Below, piece by piece: positions 14,607-19,414 of a DNA stretch of 19,414 nucleotides. The DNA lies in assembly GCA_016199665.1 (NCBI GenBank), contig JACQGG010000050.1, positions 1 through 19,414 of the forward strand, read 5' to 3'. The DNA is from Acidobacteriota bacterium. GTDB lineage: Bacteria > Acidobacteriota > UBA6911 > JACQSX01. Every line of letters begins with the position of its first letter. The stretch's first letter is position 1. A program made the position numbers and the translations under genes. The notes under the pieces are model-generated. The model saw only the letters and a program-made list of their open reading frames with translations. It made no database searches and was not told the origin of the DNA.

Positions 14607-15788
14607 ATGAAGAGAACTTCCGTGGTCGCATGGACTCTGGTTTGCCTGGGGTGCGGCTGCAGCCTGGCGCAAACTGTCGTGGAGAGGACCCGCAGGATCC
14701 ACCAGGAGGCTGTTGTCGTCGACACGCACGCCGACACCCTGCAGCGAGTCTTCATGGGAAAGGAAGATATCACGCGTCGTACCGAGCAGGGTCACCTCGA
14801 CCTGCCGCGCATGCGGGAAGGCGGACTGGACGCTGAATTCTTCGCCATCTGGATTGACTCTCCCTTTGTCGGGCCCGCGGCGGTCAAACGGACTTTGCAA
14901 CTGATCGATGCCATGTACCGCGTGATTGATCACAGCAACGGCGAGCTTCGCCTGGCGGTGAATGCAGCCGACATTGAGCAGAATGCCCGGGAAGGCAAGC
15001 TGTCGGCGCTCATGGGCATTGAAGGCGGCCACGCCATTGATGATGATCTTGCCACATTGCGTCTTTACCACCGTCTGGGCGTCCGCTATATGACGCTCAC
15101 CTGGTCGAACGCGAATAATTGGGCTGATTCCTCGGGTGAACCCGCGAAATGGACCGGCTTGACAGATTTTGGCAAAGATGTGGTGCGCGAAATGAACCGC
15201 ATTGGGATGATTGTTGACGTCTCGCATGTTTCCGACAGGACCTTCTGGGATGTCGTGCAAGTCACAACAAAGCCGGTCATCGCTTCGCATTCATCGGCCA
15301 GCGCTCTCAACGACGTCCCGCGAAACATGAAGGATGACATGCTCCGGGCCGTGGCCAGAAACGGCGGGGTGGTCGGCGTCAACTTTTATTCCGGCTTCTT
15401 GAGTTCGGAGTTTGCCAATGCCGAGCGCGCCGCCTCCCAGGGCGGTCGTACGACGCTGGCCGACCAGCTTCGAAAATATGCGGGCGACGTCAATCGCGTA
15501 GCCCTGGAGCGGTACCTGGCGTTTTCGATCCCGTCCTCCCTGCCCCCGCCGCCGCTGAAGATCCTGCTCGACCATATTGACCATGTGGCCAAGGTGGCCG
15601 GAGTAGACCATGTTGGACTCGGCTCGGATTTTGACGGGATCGACTCGGCGCCCGAGGGAATCCGGGATGCTCGGGATCTTCCCAGAATCACTCAAGGGCT
15701 CTTCGACCGGGGCTACAGCGAAACCGACATCCAAAAGATCCTGGGAGGAAACTTCCTGCGCGTTCTGCGGGCAGTGACCGGCAAGTGA
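14607..15788 (+). CDS. Exported membrane dipeptidase-type peptidase (family M19)
   Basis: A zinc dipeptidase of the renal/membrane dipeptidase family, 393 residues. The expected binuclear zinc ligands are all present: H41 and D43 in VDTHADT, E139 in GIEGGHA, H207 in DVSHVSD, H228 in ASHSSA, and the catalytic-site D341 in GSDFDGI. The N-terminus (MKRTSVVAWTLVCLGCGCSLAQ) is a signal peptide; cleavage after SLA is likelier than lipidation, because the residues before the cysteines do not fit a lipobox well. GAGGGG lies just before the ATG. The protein should act in the periplasm on dipeptides, D-amino-acid-containing ones included. The M28 peptidase gene follows after 88 bases in the same direction, so the pair could complete extracellular peptide breakdown. 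Confidence 0.94.
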   Translation: MKRTSVVAWTLVCLGCGCSLAQTVVERTRRIHQEAVVVDTHADTLQRVFMGKEDITRRTEQGHLDLPRMREGGLDAEFFAIWIDSPFVGPAAVKRTLQLIDAMYRVIDHSNGELRLAVNAADIEQNAREGKLSALMGIEGGHAIDDDLATLRLYHRLGVRYMTLTWSNANNWADSSGEPAKWTGLTDFGKDVVREMNRIGMIVDVSHVSDRTFWDVVQVTTKPVIASHSSASALNDVPRNMKDDMLRAVARNGGVVGVNFYSGFLSSEFANAERAASQGGRTTLADQLRKYAGDVNRVALERYLAFSIPSSLPPPPLKILLDHIDHVAKVAGVDHVGLGSDFDGIDSAPEGIRDARDLPRITQGLFDRGYSETDIQKILGGNFLRVLRAVTGK

Positions 15789-15809
15789 CAACGGAGACCG
15801 CGCGGCGTT

Positions 15810-15860
15810 TCATGGGAAACTCCGCGAATTCTCCGCGCCCTCTGCGTCTCGGCGTTGAAG
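15810..15860. repeat. Probable dispersed intergenic repeat
   Basis: The text CTCCGCGAATTCTCCGCGCC-CTCTGCGTCTCGGCG is internally repetitive (CTCCGCG twice, then CTCTGCG and CTCGGCG). It resembles the short 'CTCTGCGTCTC' repeats found between genes of many bacteria. A diverged partner may lie at 9013-9050. It fills the gap between the M19 and M28 genes. Confidence 0.4.
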
Positions 15861-15876
15861 AACACAGGAACGACTG

Positions 15877-17382
15877 GTGAAAGCTTCAGAGTACATTCTG
15901 CTTTCGACCTTTCTCCTTTTCTCCGGCGGCACTCCGTCAGCCCGGCGATCCTTGCCTGAGACTCAGGCGAGTCCCGGTGCCCAGAAGGAGGCTGCTCCCA
16001 ATTTCAAACGCATTGATCCCAGGATCGAGCAAATCGTCGCCGCGGTGTCTGAAGAAAACCTCTCCTCCATCCTCAAGAAACTGGAGAGCTTCAAGACCCG
16101 CCACACGCTTTCGCGCACCGATTCGGAGGCGGAAGGAATCGGCGCCGCGCGACAATGGATTTTCAGCACATTAAAGAGCTACAGTCCGAAACTCCAGGTG
16201 AACTTCGACACTTACCAGGTCAAGGCCGACGGCCGGCGCGTCTTCCGGGATGTAGAACTTCGCAACGTGGTCGCCGTCCTGCCGGGCGCGCGGCAGCCTG
16301 AGCGTCAGATTCTGATCAGCGGCCACTACGATTCTCTTTCCGTCGCCGATGGACCACCCGACGCGCCCAACCAGGATGTCGATGCCGTTTACGCGCCCGG
16401 CGTGACTGATGACGGCAGCGGAACAGCCGCCGTTATGGAGGCGGCCAGGATCCTGAGCAGCTACCAATTTGACAAGACGCTCGTGTTTGTCGCCTTCGCC
16501 GGCGAAGAACAAGGCTTGATTGGAAGTACGCTGCTGGCCCGCAAGGCCCGCGCTCAAGGACGCCTGATCGAGGCGGTCCTAAACAATGACATCATCGGCA
16601 GCGACGTGGCCGGCAACGGTTACCGCGAGAACATGGCCGTCCGCCTGTTTAGCGACGGACCCGAAGATTCCCCCTCGCGAAGCCTGGCGCGGTTTATCCA
16701 CGATATCGGTTCGCGGTATGTGCCGGCCATGAGCGTCAAACGGGTGTTTCGGGCGGATCGCTTTGGCCGCGGCGGCGATCACACCCCTTTTGCGCAGGAG
16801 GGCTTCGCTGCCGTCCGGTTCACCAGCACCGCGGAGAACTACGCACATCAGCACTCTTCCACGGATACCTTCGAGCACACTTCTCCGCCGTACGTCGCCC
16901 GCGTTGTGCGTGTCAACCTGGCCTGCCTGGCCGCCCTGGCCAGCGCTCCCGCGCCTCCCCGCGTTGACGACCCGAAAGGCCCCATGATCAGCCGCGGAAA
17001 AAGTGGCTACGATGCGCTGCTGCGGTGGGCTCAAGGGAGCGAGGACGATCTGGCCGGCTACGCCGTCGTGGTGCGCGACAGCACGGATCCTTTTTGGAAA
17101 CAAGAGATTTGGGTGGGGCAGGTCACGGAATTCCTGATGTCGGATGTCTCCATTGACCTCTTCACATTTGGCGTCAAGGCTGTGGACCGCGAGGGGCATG
17201 AGAGCCTGGTTTCAGCCTATGTGATCCCTTCCCGGCCCCGGGCCCGCGTTGAAACAAAGCAGCTAGCCTCCCAACGTGATCATCTCAATTTTCTTGTGGG
17301 CTCGCGGCTGGTAGGCGCCGGTGGAATGAATCGTTTCCCATCGAAGGTCGGAGTATCGGTCCTGTCTCCGGCTCCAAACTGA
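15877..17382 (+). CDS. Exported zinc aminopeptidase-like protein (family M28)
   Basis: A 501-residue M28 metallopeptidase. Zinc ligands are in the family order: H150 and D152 in SGHYDS, D178/D179 in GVTDDGSGTA, the catalytic pair E210-E211 in FAGEEQG, D238 in LNNDIIGSD, and a histidine of YAHQHSSTDT (324-326). The N-terminus (YILLSTFLLFSGGTPSA) is a signal peptide. After the catalytic domain, about 355-455 looks like a fibronectin III-type beta domain (ALLRWAQGSEDDLAGYAVVVRDS...VSIDLFTFGVKAVDREGHESL). The GTG start has AGGA seven bases upstream. The last 40 or so residues lie over the 3' end of convergent moaA, a 120-base tail-to-tail overlap. This tail has no recognisable domain and may be a read-through extension after loss of an earlier stop codon. 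Confidence 0.92.
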   Translation: MKASEYILLSTFLLFSGGTPSARRSLPETQASPGAQKEAAPNFKRIDPRIEQIVAAVSEENLSSILKKLESFKTRHTLSRTDSEAEGIGAARQWIFSTLKSYSPKLQVNFDTYQVKADGRRVFRDVELRNVVAVLPGARQPERQILISGHYDSLSVADGPPDAPNQDVDAVYAPGVTDDGSGTAAVMEAARILSSYQFDKTLVFVAFAGEEQGLIGSTLLARKARAQGRLIEAVLNNDIIGSDVAGNGYRENMAVRLFSDGPEDSPSRSLARFIHDIGSRYVPAMSVKRVFRADRFGRGGDHTPFAQEGFAAVRFTSTAENYAHQHSSTDTFEHTSPPYVARVVRVNLACLAALASAPAPPRVDDPKGPMISRGKSGYDALLRWAQGSEDDLAGYAVVVRDSTDPFWKQEIWVGQVTEFLMSDVSIDLFTFGVKAVDREGHESLVSAYVIPSRPRARVETKQLASQRDHLNFLVGSRLVGAGGMNRFPSKVGVSVLSPAPN

Positions 17383-18279
17383 CGCGATGGCTTCGCAAAT
17401 CCACTCATCCGATGCGCCGCCGCGCATCGGCTTCTTTAAATCGTAACCTTGCTGGGCGAAGAGGCAAGTGACCAGTCTGCCGTCTGCGGTCAGCCGCGCG
17501 CGCGTGCAACTGGAGCAGAACGGCTCGGTCACCGAGCCGATGATTCCAATATTGCCGCCGCCGTCGAGAAACCGGTAATCGACGGCAGGCGCATGGCCGT
17601 CGCGCCGGCCCACCTCTGCCAGCGGGAAACGGGAATGGACGGTCTGAAGGATCTCTTTCTTTGGAACCGTTTTCTCCAGGCTCCAGGAATTGGCGTTGCC
17701 GACATCCATGTACTCGATAAACCGCATTTCAAGGCCGTGCTGCCTGGCGAATTGGACAAGGTCAATAATTTCGTCATCATTGGTTCCGCGAAGGATGACC
17801 GCGTTGATCTTTACCGGATTCAGACCGGCCTTCTGAGCGGCAAAAATCCCCGATAGAACATCCTGCAGGTTTCCCCTCTTGGTTAGCTGCCGGAACTTCT
17901 CAGGACTCAGCGTGTCCAGGCTGACATTGATTCGCCGCAGACCCGCCCATGCCAGGGCCTCCGCCTTCTCGGCAAGGCTGGCGCCGTTGGTCGTCAGGCT
18001 CAGGTCCTTCAGCCCATCCAGCGATACAAGTCTTCCAATGAGCTTCTCCAGGTCCTTGCGCAGCAGCGGTTCTCCGCCGGTGAGCCGGATCTTGTCCACC
18101 CCAAGAAGGAGGAACAGGCGGACAATTCGCTCGATTTCCTCGAAGGAGAGAATCTTTGCCCGATCAATCCAGGTGTACTCGTCCCGAGGCATGCAGTAAG
18201 TGCACCGGTAGTTGCATCGGTCCGTCACGGAGATGCGAAGGTCTCTGACGGGACGCTTCAAGATGTCCAGGGTCGCCAT
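17263..18279 (-). CDS. moaA: GTP 3',8-cyclase (molybdenum cofactor biosynthesis)
   Basis: A radical SAM enzyme that converts GTP to 3',8-cyclo-7,8-dihydro-GTP, the first step to molybdopterin; 338 residues. The N-terminal cluster motif is C22-x3-C26-x2-C29 (CNYRCTYC), followed by RLTGGEPLLRKD and LTTNG. The C-terminal GTP-binding cluster is CSSCTRARLTADGRLVTC. The chain ends in LGG, the conserved double glycine of MoaA, so this 3' end is intact although 120 bases overlap the M28 gene. The start at 18279 places MATLDILKRPVRDLRISVTDRCN at the N-terminus as usual; upstream in-frame sequence to 18429 is Lys/Arg/Gly-rich filler. No clear ribosome site is seen. No other moa or moe gene is in the window. 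Confidence 0.96.
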   Translation of the reverse strand: MATLDILKRPVRDLRISVTDRCNYRCTYCMPRDEYTWIDRAKILSFEEIERIVRLFLLLGVDKIRLTGGEPLLRKDLEKLIGRLVSLDGLKDLSLTTNGASLAEKAEALAWAGLRRINVSLDTLSPEKFRQLTKRGNLQDVLSGIFAAQKAGLNPVKINAVILRGTNDDEIIDLVQFARQHGLEMRFIEYMDVGNANSWSLEKTVPKKEILQTVHSRFPLAEVGRRDGHAPAVDYRFLDGGGNIGIIGSVTEPFCSSCTRARLTADGRLVTCLFAQQGYDLKKPMRGGASDEWICEAIASVWSRRQDRYSDLRWETIHSTGAYQPRAHKKIEMITLGG

Positions 18280-18334
18280 ATCGTTATTATGGTCAATGCA
18301 AGACTTGGGTTCAATGCCGCGGCCGTTTTGTCCC

Positions 18335-18420
18335 GGCCTGCCCTCAATCCTGCCGCCTTCTCCTTTCCGTTCCCTGCCTTGCGCCTTCCGCTTTCCGCTC
18401 TTTACCCCACGCCCCCCCCG
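18335..18420. repeat. Strand-asymmetric C/T-rich spacer
   Basis: The plus strand is almost all pyrimidine here, with recurrent CCTTCCG/CTTTCCG-like words and a C8 run (18412-18419). It separates moaA from the cyclase gene and encodes only low-complexity frames. It is similar in character, not in sequence, to the tracts at the window ends. Confidence 0.4.
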
Positions 18421-18425
18421 CAGCG

Positions 18426-19217
18426 TCACCTTGGCAGTACTGCCCAGACGCGGGCTTGTCCTCCGGAGCCCCCTTCGATCTTGATCGGCGCGATGACCAG
18501 GAACCCTCCCCGGGGGGGAAGCTGATCCACATTAGCGACATTTTCCAAGTGATACTTTTGCGCACCATTGACGATGTGATGCACTTCAAAAGTCTTGGAA
18601 ACTCCCCGATCAACGCTTAAATTGTCAATGCCGATCCCCTTGATCTGTCGCCCATCCACAAGAAACTTTGCCACCCCGGCGGAGTACCCTGGAAAATGTA
18701 AAGTCTGGTTCGAGTCCATATTCTGATACTTCTTTGAATCGAACCAGAAACGCCCCCATCCCGTGTGCAACAGAACGACGGCGCCCGTTGGAATGGTTGC
18801 GTGGCTCTTTTCCCACTGCTGCACCTGGCCGACGGTAAGCTGGGCATCGGCATCGCGGGCTGCCTCGGCTGAGATGTCGATGACGACGAAGGGGGCCACA
18901 AGGTCCGACAGAGGAATCTGATCGACGGACTTTCTCTGCGCCTCGAAATGATTGGGAGCATCCAGGTGTGTCCCAAGATGTTCCGGCGTTGAGTACTCGC
19001 CGGAAAAAACTCCATCCCGCTGCAGAGTTGCAATGGAACGGAATTGGAAAGGATGGTAGTTGCCGATCGGCCAGTAGGCGTTCTTCGAATTCAAAGGATA
19101 GCTGAGGTCTACGATGCGAACGTTGCCGTTGGCGATCTCTGCCAGGGACTGGGCCGGCGCGATTTGGAAGCAAGACAGCAGCGCACTCAGCAGAACGGTC
19201 TTTTTCATTAGATTCAA
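18426..19217 (-). CDS. Exported cyclase-family (kynurenine formamidase-like) metal hydrolase
   Basis: A 263-residue member of the cyclase family, which includes kynurenine formamidase KynB and isatin hydrolase. The metal-binding signature HxGTHxDxPxHF is intact: H80, H84, D86 and H90 in EHLGTHLDAPNHF. Other family features are VDLSYPL near the N-terminus, VVLLHTGWGRFW, GIGIDNLSVD and the C-terminal VIAPIKIEGGSG. MKKTVLLSALLSCFQIAPAQ is a signal peptide, so the enzyme acts outside the cytoplasm; this argues against a plain KynB role, and the substrate is unknown. The start at TTG 19217 is favoured by GGAGG five bases upstream; the ATG at 19208 would be 14 bases from it. The 63-base repeat core (19308-19370) lies about 90 bases upstream and reads in the same direction. 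Confidence 0.9.
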   Translation of the reverse strand: MNLMKKTVLLSALLSCFQIAPAQSLAEIANGNVRIVDLSYPLNSKNAYWPIGNYHPFQFRSIATLQRDGVFSGEYSTPEHLGTHLDAPNHFEAQRKSVDQIPLSDLVAPFVVIDISAEAARDADAQLTVGQVQQWEKSHATIPTGAVVLLHTGWGRFWFDSKKYQNMDSNQTLHFPGYSAGVAKFLVDGRQIKGIGIDNLSVDRGVSKTFEVHHIVNGAQKYHLENVANVDQLPPRGGFLVIAPIKIEGGSGGQARVWAVLPR

Positions 19218-19222
19218 TTCTT

Positions 19223-19227
19223 CCTCC
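19223..19227 (-). promoter_or_regulatory. Ribosome binding site deciding the cyclase-family start
   Basis: GGAGG on the minus strand stands five bases before TTG 19217 and 14 bases before ATG 19208. Spacing therefore supports the TTG. Confidence 0.55.
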
Positions 19228-19277
19228 CAACCAGTCCGCTATCTTTTCATCCCACCCGATCCAGCCAGAAACCTCAA

Positions 19278-19414
19278 CCCCCCGGGGGGGACAAGGTGAG
19301 GGGGGGAGAAGCGTGGAAACCAAGGCATACGAATTATCGTAGACTCACCAGTCGCTCCGCCTGCCAGTCTCCCCCCCTTTCCCCCCCTTGTCTCCCCCTC
19401 TCCTTGTCTCCCCC
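19278..19414 (-). repeat. Dispersed repeat, right copy of the terminal inverted pair
   Basis: Reverse complement of the left-end element: 19386-19414 pairs with 1-29 exactly, and 19308-19370 pairs with 86-148 (60 of 63). The flanks are C-rich (19371-19414) and G-rich (19284-19307) tracts. The 47-base GA filler of the left copy is missing here, so the copies differ by an insertion or by tandem expansion in the low-complexity part. Confidence 0.9.

Noticed and set aside
18426..19217. Kynurenine formamidase (kynB) as a firm call
   Set aside because: The metal motif fits the family, but a signal peptide is present and no tryptophan catabolism gene is nearby.
1..19414. The whole window as one transposon with long terminal inverted repeats
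   Set aside because: There is no transposase, integrase or relaxase, and the interior carries core housekeeping genes (glmS, queA, moaA). Two inverted copies of a dispersed repeat at assembly breakpoints explain the ends better.

Overview
The window (19,414 bases, GC-rich) reads as a chromosomal segment of an Acidobacteriota bacterium, probably a complete metagenome contig. The main taxonomic clue is the secreted protein at 5855-7003, which resembles the 'VWFA-related Acidobacterial domain' family. Supporting clues are a Gram-negative envelope gene set (Skp/OmpH, SppA, Mpl, LdcA) and many secreted hydrolases. No rRNA, tRNA, transposase, phage or CRISPR locus is visible. The genus cannot be told from the sequence.

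Layout. 1-180 is one copy of a dispersed repeat whose inverted partner closes the window at 19278-19414. On the minus strand come an OmpH/Skp-like periplasmic chaperone (211-783) and the signal peptide peptidase SppA (969-2579). About 850 bases without a gene follow, packed with repeats and hairpins. A plus-strand operon then runs ldcA - mpl - VWA protein - glmS (3430-8853); its first three genes are joined by two 4-base ATGA stop/start overlaps. On the minus strand, an anaerobic sulfatase-maturase-type radical SAM enzyme with a C-terminal SEC-C zinc motif overlaps, again through ATGA, a class I glutamine-amidotransferase-like hydrolase of family C26 (9011-11082). Plus-strand genes follow: a Tat-type dienelactone hydrolase, a YihY/BrkB membrane protein, queA, an M19 dipeptidase and an M28 peptidase (11339-17382). 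The window ends with minus-strand moaA and a secreted cyclase-family hydrolase (17263-19217).

How the genes fit together. LdcA trims murein tetrapeptide to tripeptide, Mpl reattaches the tripeptide to UDP-MurNAc, and GlmS makes the glucosamine-6-phosphate that feeds UDP-GlcNAc. The operon therefore couples cell-wall recycling to precursor synthesis, with an uncharacterised secreted VWA protein translated between them. Skp and SppA are envelope quality-control proteins and may share an upstream 28-base element. The remaining genes are individual housekeeping functions (tRNA queuosine, molybdenum cofactor) or exported hydrolases that fit a heterotrophic, peptide-using life style.

No clear-cut novel defence or mobile system is present. 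The most interesting unexplained items are the SEC-C radical SAM enzyme/C26 hydrolase pair, the VWA gene inside the murein operon, the 28-base duplicated element, the hairpin-rich island at 2580-3429, and the inverted terminal repeats.
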